From: Pontederia crassipes
Lineage: Eukaryota; Streptophyta; Magnoliopsida; Commelinales; Pontederiaceae
DNA: 64,000 nt
NCBI GenBank assembly: GCA_030549335.1
Contig: CM060195.1
Coordinates: forward strand, 7,223,001 to 7,287,000
Direction of reading: 5' to 3'
The notes beneath the pieces are model-generated. The model was not told the origin of the DNA. It searched no databases and saw nothing but the letters and a program-made list of their open reading frames with translations. This document shows, one piece after another, positions 11,985 through 22,471 of this stretch; the stretch's first letter is position 1, and each line of letters opens with the position of its first letter. The position numbers were made by a program, and so were the translations under genes.

Positions 11985-12608
11985 TTTAGGCTTTGTTTGG
12001 CAAAACTAGCGATTTGATTAGAGAATAACGGTTCGACTAGAGGATAGCGATTTAACTAAAGTATAACGGTTAACTATTAGAGGATATCGGATAGCGATTT
12101 ATTTATAAATTCAATAAAATCTGTTTGGTAAACATAGCGATTAAATTAGCGTATAGTATAAAATGACGAAAATAGACATAACATATAACTTGTGATCATT
12201 TTTATATACATCATATTCATATAATTTAATTTAAAATAATTATTTTGAATATTAATACCTATAAAAATCTTATTTAATATAAAATATTGATTAATTCAAA
12301 ATAAAAAAAAACTTATTTGGGTTGTAAGTAAAATTAAAGATGTGATATATAAAATAAAAATAATATATTATGTTTAATAAGTAAATAATTTTTTACTTTA
12401 AAAATGAGGGTATAATAGGAAGAAAATATGAAAACGCTACATCTATACTCTATAAGCTAGTAGGAGTAGCTTATAGCTTTTGTGTTCAAACCTTTAAACG
12501 CTATTGAGAAATTTTTTTTACCAAACGCTTGTAGTAGCGTTTTTATTCTAACAAAACACTATCCGCTACTAAATACTCTACTTTTTTACGTGCCAAACAG
12601 TGCTTAAT
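11985..12608. mobile_element. hAT-type MITE, 624 bp
   Basis: The termini are TTTAGGCTTTGTTTGGCA at the left and, as reverse complement, ATTAAGCACTGTTTGGCA at the right. Flanks are GTCATGAC (11977-11984) and GTCATCAC (12609-12616), an 8-bp duplication with one mismatch. The interior repeats TAGCGATTT and TATAACGGTT-like words and has no coding capacity. The TGTTTGGCA terminus and 8-bp duplication fit non-autonomous hAT elements. Confidence 0.8.
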
Positions 12609-12616
12609 GTCATCAC

Positions 12617-13088
12617 ATTTATATTCAAATTATATTTTTGCATGATATGCAACCGGTAAATCCTATATAATTCTTTGGCCATATGAATTTTATTATGTTC
12701 ATATGCATATTGATAGCTATGATGTAAACAAGGTAATGATTGATAAAGGTAAATCATTTTGATAAGAAATTATAGGTCCAATTTGATTATTTATAATATA
12801 GAAGACATTGAATATGGAGTTGATCCAATTTATTTATTCATCAATTAAAAGATTGTAAATACAAATATTATCACAAATATTAGATATTGATATATTAAAT
12901 TTTATACAACAAGCTTTTATTAAATAGTCGTAACGATCTCTCCTTTCACAATAGCATTATCTTTTTTATTTTTTTAATTTTCTATAGCTATTATGATCCT
13001 TCTAATATCATCCTGATCATGAAATAAAAAAATCAAATGATGCAATCAATTAATTACCTTATTCAATCAGTAGTATTAATTGTATTTC
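12617..13088. other. Intergenic, nothing recognised
   Basis: AT-rich DNA between the MITE and the CACTA element. I see no open frame, repeat or terminal inverted repeat in it. The last three bases (13086-13088, TTC) are the target duplication of the following CACTA element. Confidence 0.6.
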
Positions 13089-14164
13089 CACTACAAGAAA
13101 ATTATCATTTTCCGACGGACAATTTTCGATGGATAGAAATCCGTCGCAATTTCCGGTGAAAATGAAAATACTAAATTATGTAATTTGTTATATTATTATT
13201 TTATTTTTCGATGATTTGAAATGTCGGTATTTCTGACGGATACCCATCCGTCGCAATTATCGACGGATTTTCCAACGGTCGTGACCGTGATCGTCGAAAA
13301 TGAAGATACTAAATTATGTAATTTGTTATATTATTATTTTATTTTTCGACGATTAGGAACGTCGATATTTCTGACGGATATCAATCCGTTGCAAAATTCG
13401 TCGCAATTTTCGATGGTCGTAACCATCGGTAAATGTATAATAATATAATATGAGGATTATTTTATTAATATAATTTGCGACAACCCAAACTGTCGCAATT
13501 TCTGACGGTTCCAAACGTCGATAATAATTAGCGACTGTTCAAACCGTCGGTAAAATAAAAAATAAATAGTATATATAACTAAATATAAATTAAATGATTT
13601 TCAACGATCACAACCGTCGGTAATTTTAAAATAATTAATATTTATTTTTTCGACGGTCAGAGCCGTCGGTAATTAAAATTCCGTTATCCCGCTTTTTTTA
13701 TTTTTCCGCTTTCTCATCTTTCCTATATATATAAAACTCCATCTCCTCTCTCGCTCCTCTCCTTTCTCTCTCTCTCCCTCTCCCTCTCTCGGCCCGCGAG
13801 CACCGGACGTCATCGACCGCCGGCGACCCTCTCCCGGCCGGCGAGCCTCTGACCGGACGTCATCGATCGCTGGCGACCCTCTCCCGCGCCGGCGTCTCTC
13901 TCTCTCTCCGGCCCGGACCGCCAGGCGGCCGGATCCACCAACTGGCGGCCGGATCGGCCACCTCCGGACCCTAGAGGCCGGATCTGGCTGCGGGCGTTCG
14001 AATCCAGCCGCGGGCGTTCGGAACCATCGGAAATGATTTGCGACGAGCATTTCTCGGACGTTTCCGATTCTGTCGAAAAAATCGTCGGAAACGACATTTT
14101 CGACGATTTTAGGGAAAATTATAAACGGTCGAAATCGTCTATAATTCCCCTATTTCTTGTAGTG
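13089..14164. mobile_element. Non-autonomous CACTA (En/Spm) transposon
   Basis: The element starts CACTACAAGAAAATTATC and ends TTTCTTGTAGTG. It is flanked by TTC on both sides (13086-13088 and 14165-14167), the 3-bp duplication expected for CACTA. Subterminal CGACGG/CCGTCG words recur every 15-40 bases at both ends, as transposase-binding motifs do in this superfamily. A 138-bp period repeat covers about 13158-13433. The interior (13790-14060) is a GC-rich block with long CT tracts. No transposase is present, so it would need one in trans. It ends 590 bp upstream of the SPH start codon. Confidence 0.93.
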
Positions 14165-14436
14165 TTCCCTGTTTTGTTTCGATATATCTTTGGACGCATA
14201 TAAATGTTTAAGTAATTTTAATTTCATTAGTATATGTCTCTATGATCATATATTTTAATTATTTTTCGAAACTAAGAATAAGAATTATTCTCTCATTATG
14301 ATTTTTTCTGACTATATTTTTTTCTACGTTTCCATTTATTAATTTAATATTATTCATATAGTTAATTGAAAATATATTATGTTTCTTCTATAGAATATTG
14401 AAAATTGTGTGAATATATATATATATATATATATAT

Positions 14437-14636
14437 GAGTTATATTAGGATGCATATATATGAGTTATATATGATTGCACCGTGCAATCTCATGCTTCTG
14501 ATCATCAAATTGGAATAATTTTGATTTGATAGTTCAAAACATAAATAATATGAATCATTGAATCAAAATATAATGGTTCAAAAATATGGGATTGCACGAT
14601 GCAATCATATATTGTGATTGCACTCTAATACGTCTC
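14437..14636. mobile_element. MITE in a TA tract, 200 bp
   Basis: The left terminus GAGTTATATTAGGATGCA and the reverse complement of the right terminus GAGACGTATTAGAGTGCA pair over about 60 bases, including ATATATGATTGCA and GTGCAATC. Both sides are TA microsatellite, so the target duplication is hidden (TA or longer). It ends 118 bases before the SPH start codon. The superfamily is uncertain; a TA duplication would suit Tc1/mariner-like or PIF-like MITEs. Confidence 0.7.
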
Positions 14637-14754
14637 ATATATATATATATATATATATATGAATCCTCAACTTACTCTTTGCATAAAAGTACGGTACAAT
14701 TAACCTACATTGGCATATATCTTTCATGTTTCCTCTACAAACAGGGGTAAATCC

Positions 14755-15195
14755 ATGGCGGCTTTAGGTGGTCTCTCCTTTTCCACGTCCATCATCCTTG
14801 TTTCATGTTTGCTCATGCTCTCGTGTCATATTCCCACGAGCGAGGGCTCATTCTACTACACTGCCCACGTCAAGATCACAAATAAATTGGGTGCAAACAT
14901 TCCACTGCTCGTTCATTGCAAATCAAAAGACGATGACCTCGGCCAGCATCTTCTCAAGTATGGGGAGTCCTACACTTGGCGTTTCCATCCCTCCTTCCTT
15001 GGTCGGACGTTGTATTGGTGTGCCATGAGCTGGAAGAGTGCCGCTGGAACTGTCCAGGGAAGCTTTGACGTTTACACAAAGTCACTTGATTTCAATATAT
15101 GCTCAGACACATGTGAATGGAAGATTGGAACGGCCGGAGCTTATTTATTCAACTACAACACGTTCAAATGGGACCTTAGGCATCCTTGGTGGTAA
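14755..15195 (+). CDS. S-protein homolog (plant self-incompatibility S1 family)
   Basis: The product is a small secreted protein of 146 residues. Residues 1 to about 31 form a signal peptide (MAALGGLSFSTSIILVSCLL then a small-residue site near TSEG/SFYY). The mature part has the family pattern: HVKITNKLG, LLVHCKSKDDDLG, LLKYGESYTWRFHPSFLGRT, LYWCAMSW, FDVY and a C-terminal FNICSDTCEWKIG. Four Cys of the mature domain are in the usual places. The gene has no intron, as usual for the family. ATG at 14755 is chosen because it begins the signal peptide; the upstream in-frame codons have no ATG. The founding members are the pistil S proteins of poppy self-incompatibility; most homologs have unknown roles in secreted signalling. 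It is the only intact host-type gene here. Its promoter is transposon-derived, and AATAAA signals lie at 15323 and 15423. Confidence 0.9.
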   Translation: MAALGGLSFSTSIILVSCLLMLSCHIPTSEGSFYYTAHVKITNKLGANIPLLVHCKSKDDDLGQHLLKYGESYTWRFHPSFLGRTLYWCAMSWKSAAGTVQGSFDVYTKSLDFNICSDTCEWKIGTAGAYLFNYNTFKWDLRHPWW

Positions 15196-15298
15196 TTAAT
15201 TAATGTCATTTATGCTCGGCACATCCAACCATTTTAGTTAATTATATGCAAGTTTCCCTTGAACAAAGTGGCACTTTCTTGTCCTTTGTTTTGTTGTT

Positions 15299-15441
15299 AG
15301 ACCTTACAAGTTTACATTAAGGAATAAAGTTTTGATTTGTTACACTTTGCAGGCTTACCTTAAGGAATGAAAACTTCGATTATTGTTAGTTAATTGTTAC
15401 ACCTTGCAAGTTTACGCTAAGGAATAAAACTTTGATTCATT
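15299..15441 (+). repeat. Triplicated polyadenylation-region repeat downstream of SPH
   Basis: Three tandem, diverged copies of a unit like CTTGCAAGTTTACGCTAAGG followed by AATAAAACTTTGAT begin at about 15299, 15342 and 15399. The first and third carry AATAAA; the second has AATGAA. They probably lie in or just past the 3' UTR of the SPH gene and could give alternative poly(A) sites. Confidence 0.7.
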
Positions 15442-16108
15442 ATTTTCTCCATGTTATTTTTTAAACCTTTCTTTTAGCATAACTAAGAAAAGTGCTTTTA
15501 CTCAAATAAATGTTCACTTATAAATTAAATCAATTCTCCTGAATAGGAATAATTGTGAAGTAGTATGAATGCATGTGTGTATATGTATTGATGCGATAAA
15601 CCTGTAACAAATATTTTTTTACAAAGTGCACTAGTCATATTAAGCAATAAAATATGTAGTAAAGTATTAATTCCATGATAAATTAGTTAAATTTATTCTA
15701 TCATAATAATATGCTATATATGATAAAGAATGATTTTTAAATATCCAAAATAAAAATTAAAGGCACAAAAAATAAATGATTAGAAGATAAAACAAGTTAG
15801 TGTTGAGCCTTGAGATTATAAATGTTTAAAGATGAGGGTAAACTTGTATGAACATTGATGATGATTGAATTATAATGATAAACATGTTCAATTTATACAC
15901 ACCGACGACGAACGCCGATGGTTTGTGTGATGGATTTTTGTCGTTCGACGATGAGATGAAACAATGGTGTAGATTTGAGGATTCATCATCTCTATTGGGC
16001 ACGAGGAAGATGAAGACGAGCGAATGGGGCAATGCCAGTGGAGAGTGTGATAGAGAGAGGACAATCTTCATTCGACGAAGATGAAGAATATGGGGGCAAA
16101 GCTTGATG
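15442..16108. other. Intergenic, nothing recognised
   Basis: AT-rich to about 15870, then a less AT-rich stretch (15890-16095) open in both directions (frames of 69 and 103 codons) without recognisable motifs. It ends exactly where the first LTR of the nested copia array begins. Confidence 0.5.
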
Positions 16109-16797
16109 TGTTGGAATTTGAATATTTCAAATTTCAAATATATTATTTTGTGAACATTGAAAATATGTTCATACTAATTAGTTAAGTATGAAATGTATTA
16201 TCACATCTTTTCATCAATGAAGTATTATAATATTAAATGAAAAGACATGTTCACATGTGTTATAAGTGAAATGGTGTCATGCATGAGTTATCTCATATGA
16301 AAAGATATTCTTAGATGAACAGTTACATCCGTTCATCATGAAGGTGTGTCCTTTGAGATATGTTCACATACCAATAGGGGTGTGACCTTATATGAAAAGA
16401 CGAATCCTTTCATTAATAGACGTGTCTTTTGAACGAAAAGACACTATATGCATCCCTTAGTGAAGCATCCTTTTAGGCTTGTAAATAGGCTTCCCCTTCT
16501 TGCATTTTCATGCAATTGAATGCAATCAAAAGCAATGAGAAACAATGAAAAGTCTATGAACATGTAATGAGTACTATATGTACAACACATGAAAATGCAT
16601 TCAATTCCTTGCAAATTACTAGAATACAAGATTGAGTTCTTCAATAGTTGCTAGTTGACGAACTCAGTGACTTCGTTGTATCTTGGGAGTAAACTCAATA
16701 GTAAACTTCGTGTGTGAACAAATAATTCTCTAAAGATAATGATTCGTCGTAAGTCTAGATCTTTATTTCTTTTCCTTCAATCTACCCACTATTTCCA
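16109..16797 (+). repeat. First LTR of the tandem copia array
   Basis: It starts TGTTGGAATTTGAA and ends CCACTATTTCCA, 689 bp, and aligns with the right LTR over its whole length once the CACTA is removed. Directly after it, ATAATTTTTAGAGAA is at best a decayed copia primer site (TTGGTATCAGAGC). GTT at 16287-16289, in GCATGAGTTATCTC, is the unoccupied counterpart of the CACTA insertion site in the right LTR. Confidence 0.75.
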
Positions 16798-16990
16798 ATA
16801 ATTTTTAGAGAATTTTTTGTTGACATGGATAAAGAGATTGATGCTACCTGCAAGAGATGGATCAAGAATACGTGAAAATTCATTTAATTTGATTATGTGA
16901 ATTTCATCAATTGAGGTATGCTTTCATGTTCATTTTTACTATTAAAGTATGATTTGACATTCTTTCTTTTCTAGTATTTTTAACATTAAT

Positions 16991-17160
16991 ACAACAACAA
17001 CAAAGTCTTATCCCACTAGGTGGGGTCGGCTACATGGATCATATGACTTCGTTGATCCATGTTCATGAGATTCGACAGGATTTTACGCTGGCTGTCGGGG
17101 CCTAACACAACCCTCCTCCTTCATCCGGGCTTGGGACCGGCTATAAAACATAGGCGGAGT
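16991..17160 (-). mobile_element. Au-type SINE
   Basis: On the minus strand the 5' part reads CCGGTCCCAAGCCCGGATGA then GGAGGAGGGTTGTGTTAGG, with a B-box-like GTCGAATCT, and the 3' part ATCCATGTAGCCGACCCCAC and TTGTTGTTGT. These are hallmarks of the tRNA-derived Au SINE of flowering plants. It is flanked by a 16-base duplication with one mismatch: TATTTTTAACATTAAT (16975-16990) and TATTTTGAACATTAAT (17161-17176). The other array copy carries the empty site at 34475-34490. Length is 170 bp. Confidence 0.93.
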
Positions 17161-18559
17161 TATTTTGAACATTAATATGATAAATATTTTGGATCGTGTT
17201 TCTTGTTCAAAATCACAAATTTGATGTTGTGTCTTGAATTTATTTGAGTTATGTGATGAGAAAAGAAATTATAAGTCAATATATTTATTTTGATTATTAA
17301 AATCACATTTTATATGTGATGATGATTTCTATTCGATTGTATCTTTTAATGAGTCGTTCAAATGTTCCTTTGGTTACTCAAAATTTGTTTACTTCAAATT
17401 TTATGTGGCTAGTTAATTGATTATATCAATTAACATGTACTTAACGGTACATATCTTTGAGAGTAAACTAGAGAGTGTTACTAGTAAACCCCTATAATTA
17501 TAGAAAGACAAAATGAAATTTTGTCTAATGATATTGATGGCGAACATCCCGTGGGATTAGAACATGATGATAATATGTTCAAAAAGTACATGACCCTATT
17601 CTTAAGGGTACTGCTCGTGAACACCTTGCGGAGATAATAAGGCAAGTGTCATCTTGCCTAGTGATGTTTACTGATAAACATTACAAACAAAAAATAGAAC
17701 ATGTGTTCCACATGTTCACCAATTGTTCATAAATATAGCGATGTTACTTGTAAATGTTATATAACATATTAAATATTATTTTCAAGATATTAATAGCATG
17801 TATTAATATTTGTTGATTGTATAAGAACCTAGATACACGTATATGCATGTTTTCCCACATAACTAGGTTAAAACATGAAGATTGAGCGGCGTTAATGATT
17901 GTTAATTGAAAAGTATAATGAACCTAGCAGTGGATGATGTTACATGTTGACCCTCTAACGATCCTTTATCGGATTTTCTTCGGAATGATCGTTACACTCA
18001 TCGACAATGGTGTGTCTGATGTTGCTCTTAGTCGAGAATTCTCCAGAATGATCATTACACACATCAACAACGGTGTGTTCATTCCGATGTCATCTTTGGG
18101 CGGGAGGGGAGCATTGTCTCCAAAAGCTTAGCTAGTCTATTGAGAGGGAAACGACATAAATCCCAACTATCGAAAAATATAACATTAAGGAGGGCCAATA
18201 ATCGAGCAAATGTAAATGATGTTCCACGAAAGTGAAAATCAAGGGTTATGAAGCAATCCTAAGGAAAAAAGTATTGTGACAATGGTTATGGTAAGTGTAC
18301 AACACTTATATGCCTATATATGTACGATTGAATTGATCATTGTTATGGATGTTTCCATAATATATGTATGATGATATGATTACATGTTTTCCATGCTTTT
18401 ATTTGTTGTGTGATGATAGAAATGGTATGAATGAATGATATGTAGTTCATATGTTAAAAACATGGCATGCAAATTATTTCCTTCTTATTATATGAAGATG
18501 ATAGATGCATATTATGTAGTATCCTATTTAGGATCATGGTATCATATTGTATGACCTTT

Positions 18560-19231
18560 ATATACTCTAATCGGAAAAACCCTTGCACACTGGATTCGTG
18601 CATGTACCCAATGATTGATGGATGGTGGCTCAAGTCATGACGGCACAGATTTCACAAAAAGGGTCTAGATTTAATTGGAGTCTATTTGATTATGTTTTCT
18701 TAAGATATTTTAATGATGACTATTAGATTTGTTTTCTCAATTTTATAGCACTACTTTGATGTTTTCCACAAAATTGTTCGCTATGTTTTAAAGAGTTATT
18801 TTCTCTAATTTAATTGTTTAAGTTTCCGCTACATAAATAGAAAATCATATTTTATTATGATTATGTAATGGCGAACGGGTTAACATAGCGGAATGACATA
18901 ATCGTCCTTGGCATTTGGGGATGAAATTTTGGGGTGTTACTGTTTAGTATTAGAGCCAACATCGCGTGCTCATTTGAGCCATGTGGGAAACACGGGCCAT
19001 AGGTCAACATGGACCCCGCTCAACGATGATATTGAGTCCTTTATGGGGAAGATTATAACGACCTGAGGTCTAAAGATCAAGATGATCTCATTGAATAGTC
19101 TCACATGGGCAAAATACTGAGGTGGTCATAGGCTTATACGTAGCTACTCCCTTCACCTATCAACACGCATTTTAAATTCATACAGGCTGAGAGCCCAAAG
19201 TGAATAATATCTTGATTGGGCCAGGGGTGCT
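18560..19231 (+). mobile_element. TRIM-like module inside array copy I
   Basis: TTTTGGGGTGTTAC at 18947 is followed by GTTTAGTATTAGAGCC, a near match to the initiator-Met primer site TGGTATCAGAGCC. A second end-like sequence, GGGCCAGGGGTGCTACA, stops at 19231 after AGAGCCCAAAGTGAATAATA. This arrangement resembles the small plant retroelements called TRIMs. The 5' end of the first LTR is not clear to me. The same module occurs in array copy II (44530-44967 plus 47248-47490), so it was present before the array duplicated. Confidence 0.45.
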
Positions 19232-19567
19232 ACAGAAAAATAAAAAATGTGCTCCTACATGTTCATCAATTGTCGAAAAATATAGTGATATTACTAGTAA
19301 ACATCACAAGAAAATAGAACATGCACCCAACATGTTTGACAAATTATCGAAAATTTGTCACAAATAATATTTTGGTAGACACTACAAAGAATAAAAGCAT
19401 AAAATGTAATGGTTAGACGAACGTTCAGGAACAATGTTCACCACAAGATGCTACTGAAAAGTATCTTATATTCGTATGAGAAAAGAATATAAATGGACCC
19501 AAAGGTGAGGGTAGAGGCAATGAGATGTTGTTGGATTCATCTAAGGCTTAGAAGTTTTTAAGAAAGA

Positions 19568-20093
19568 TGTTGGATAATGCCCGCAAGGGCATTACCATGC
19601 ATCTGCGCGTGGTGCGCGCACGGACCGCGCCGTGCGCTCACGGACCACGCGTCTGTGCGCGCGGACCGCGCAACGCGCAGCGTGGACCGCATGTAGGCTC
19701 ACACGAACCATGCGCAGGTGCGCGCGGACCGTGTTGTCGCGTAGAGATCGCGCAGATTGTGCGATCTGATATTTGCGCCATGATAAAAAAGATTTGCACA
19801 AACACGTCATCACACACGATGGACGCGTGTGATACGTTCTGCCTAACTTATCGCCCAAGTCTTTCTACCCTATAAAAGGGGACCCATACCATAGGTCCCA
19901 AACACGCTTTCGCAGAGGTTGGTCAAAAAGCAGTTGTGCTGTGACAAAGAGTTCCGTTCCCCAGATGTTCGATTCCCGATCTCGATGTGCAAGTGCGTTC
20001 GTCAAAAATTCGTGAAAAAGTCTCGACAATCCGCTTTCGCTGCAAGAGGTATTCTGCAATCTCTAAAATTTATATCTGTTATAAATTTCAACA
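19568..20093 (+). repeat. 5' LTR of the decayed copia element
   Basis: It starts TGTTGGATAATGCC and ends ATAAATTTCAACA just before TTGGTATCAGAGC; 526 bp. A TATA box CCCTATAAAAGGGG is at about 19869. The U3 part (19605-19755) is a GC-rich run of GCGCACGGACCGCGC-like words, a sharp contrast with the AT-rich surroundings. Confidence 0.85.
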
Positions 20094-20094
20094 T

Positions 20095-20106
20095 TGGTAT
20101 CAGAGC
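20095..20106 (+). promoter_or_regulatory. Primer binding site, tRNA-iMet type
   Basis: TGGTATCAGAGC lies one base after the LTR end. It is the standard copia primer site, complementary to the 3' end of initiator Met tRNA, and is unmutated here. Confidence 0.9.
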
Positions 20107-21548
20107 TTTTTTTAGCCTTTTTCTCGAACTCGTGATTGCGCCGAAAAAAATAATATGTGTTATTACTTTGGGATCTGCGCACCTCGGTTGTATGACCACA
20201 ACCAAGGGACAAAGTAGAGTTTGTCATCACAAACATATTATGGATGAACCTAGACCATAATATATATTTTTTTATTTATTTTAATATTTTTGGCAAATTT
20301 TTTTGGATGTTTTTTTTTCTGCATACGTTACAACAAAAAAAACCTATTCCAGCAAGCACATGACCCGTTGGAAGGCCCAGTTTTGGGTGCAAAGAGTTGC
20401 ACACAAAATGGTTGGCAATTGGACTAGCTGAGAGGCCCAATAACCAGTTTTTTCTCTGATTTTTGCCAGAATTTTAAAATAATTAGAAAATAGAAAATGT
20501 CTATTATAAAATCTCAAAAACTTAGGAAAATTTTGTTTTTTTCCTTAGAAATTTTTCTGTAATATTGCATGCAATTTAATGTTATTAAGAAGAAATCATT
20601 TGTTCATTTAAAGCATTAAATTAAATGATTAGATTTGCATGTCAATATCTAATATTGCCTAATAAGTGTGTTATCATGCATGAAATAAATATTTTTCATT
20701 TATATATGTCATAATGATATTTATTTCTGCGATTAAAATTTTGATTATGTGTTAAAATTAAAATTGGTATGTCCAATCTCGCTAAGCATGATAATTTGCC
20801 TAGAATTTCAAATTGACTAAATTAAAATTAATTCCTTTGTGAGAATTAATTAAGACGACAATATTAATTTTGCATATGTGCTGAAATCCATGTTTCATGC
20901 AAGCCTATAATAAAATAATTAGTTGGTCTAATTATAAAAGAATACATCAAACATAGGTAGTTCTTTTATAGGACTAAGACACCTTGAAATTCAAATATTG
21001 TCACAACAACCAATGTCTTTCTGTGCGTGACCCAAAATGCATGTCTAGAAAGGTTCCGAGGAACTGGCCTGGTGCATGGTCAACGTAGTCTCCAAAAATA
21101 GGATTGATGTGTGACAATGGGAGCACAATATTTTCAAATATGATGTTGAGGTGAATGATAATGCACAGTTATTTAATTGGCACCCCTCACGGAAGAGCTC
21201 ACGTTGCACTAGCCCTGATCGTCTTGGTCATATTAGAAATAATTTGGTGCACCACACGAAAAAAATTTCGGTGATTTTGAATTATAAGTTGATTTAAAAT
21301 ATATAGAGTAGAAAATTTTGAATTATGTGTTGATTCAAAATTCAAACATTTAGATTAATTTTATCGCATTGTTAAAATAATGAATGATAATATTTCATGG
21401 AGATAGTGGGAGATGAGTGGGAGTCTAACAACCTCTCGATGCCACTACTTCATGAATATTGTTATTTCATTTTTTATGATTGTTTGCGGATAAAATTAAA
21501 ACATGTATAACACTGATTTTTCCTATTTTTTTGTGGCTAAACTAGACC
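20107..21548 (+). other. Leader of the decayed copia element, non-coding
   Basis: About 1.4 kb between the primer site and gag with no convincing reading frame. It is AT-rich with T- and A-runs. The length is unusual for a simple copia leader; it may hold further unrecognised insertions. Confidence 0.45.
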
Positions 21549-22471
21549 ATGGGTTCCAAAATAATAATTGCTGACCTGAACAAGAATAAAAAATTCAATG
21601 GTGATAATTATGATATTTGGCACCGTAAGGTCCAATATCTTCTAAAAGAACAAAAGGTCTTGGAGACCATTAACTATGTTGTCAACGAACCTACACCTGG
21701 ACATAATGCCCAACGCCAGAGGGATATGGAGGCATATCAGGCCTGGACAAAAAAAGAATCACATTGCTCGCATTATGTTGCTGAGCACGATGAATAATTC
21801 CCTCTTGTGCAAATTCAAAGTCTATAAGACAACATTCGAAATGTGGGCGGTGCTCCGCAATAAGTATGGGGTCACCACGACCACCAAGCGTCGGATGCTC
21901 ACAGTCAAGTTTGACTCTTATCGGAAGCGACCAAATCATACGACAAGGGAGCATATCCAGGAGATGTTCAACATGATCCGTGAACTCAAAAGTGCGGGAA
22001 AAGTGCTCGATGACGAGCAACAGGTGCAAGCTCTGATTCACTCTCTTCCAAAAAGTTAGGAACACGTGCGTTGTAATTTGATGCACAACGAAGTGTCAAA
22101 ACTTTTGATCAAGTTACTCGCCACATTGAAATGGAGGATGAGGCTCTTCAAGCCATGAATCAATCCTCTGAAGCATTAGTTGCTGACAATAATGGACAAA
22201 GAGATGTTTCCCAATCCAAAAGAAAAAGATCGCATAAGTCGCAACCAAATAAAAAGAGCGAAGATGCTGGACAGAAGAAAGTCCAAGGTCACCAGCGCAA
22301 ACGTGGAAAACGTGGCAGCAAAGTAGACATGAATAAAGTAAAGTGCTACAATTGTAGCAAACGTGGTCACTTTGATCGTGATTGCACTGAGCCAAAGAAG
22401 TTTTGTCCTGATCATAATTCTTTTTCTTATGTCTCAAGTTGTGCCTTAATTACTGAAACTCATCCTTCATG
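21549..22471 (+). pseudogene. copia gag, broken
   Basis: The start MGSKIIIADLNKNKKFNGDN with NYDIWHRKVQYLL is a typical copia capsid N-terminus. The frame shifts at the run of seven A residues near 21750 and continues as RRMLTVKFDSYRKRPNH and MIRELKSAGKVLDDEQQVQA, then a Trp codon is TAG at 22058 (after SLPKS). A second shift leads to HIEMEDEALQAMNQSSEAL, a basic stretch and an intact zinc knuckle CYNCSKRGHFDRDC (CX2CX4HX4C, about 22343-22386). The product would have packaged element RNA; it cannot be made from this copy. Confidence 0.85.

Larger units (their letters stand above)
16798..19567 (+). repeat. Internal region of array, copy I (Z and W blocks), non-coding
   Basis: No retroviral domain is readable here. 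The block aligns with 34300-35854, 44525-44967 and 47248-47830, including words such as CCAATGATTGATGGATGGTGG and TTGGGGATGAAATTTTGGGG. CTTTA at 18556-18560 is the empty site of the Sirevirus-like element. GTGGGAAAC near 18983-18991 is the empty site of the hAT. The block stops at 19567, where the decayed copia element begins. The lack of coding resembles a large retrotransposon derivative (LARD). Confidence 0.6.

Noticed and set aside
13673..14097. Minus-strand Arg/Gly-rich reading frames of 95-125 codons
   Set aside because: They lie in the CT-rich interior of the non-autonomous CACTA and are low-complexity read-through of repeats.
14710..14754. Longer start for the SPH gene
   Set aside because: The upstream codons begin at a TTG, not ATG, and would put 15 extra residues ahead of a good signal peptide.
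19567..20260. GC-rich frames in the copia LTR (about 100 codons)
   Set aside because: They are read-through of the GCGCACGGACC word array and the R/U5 part of the LTR.
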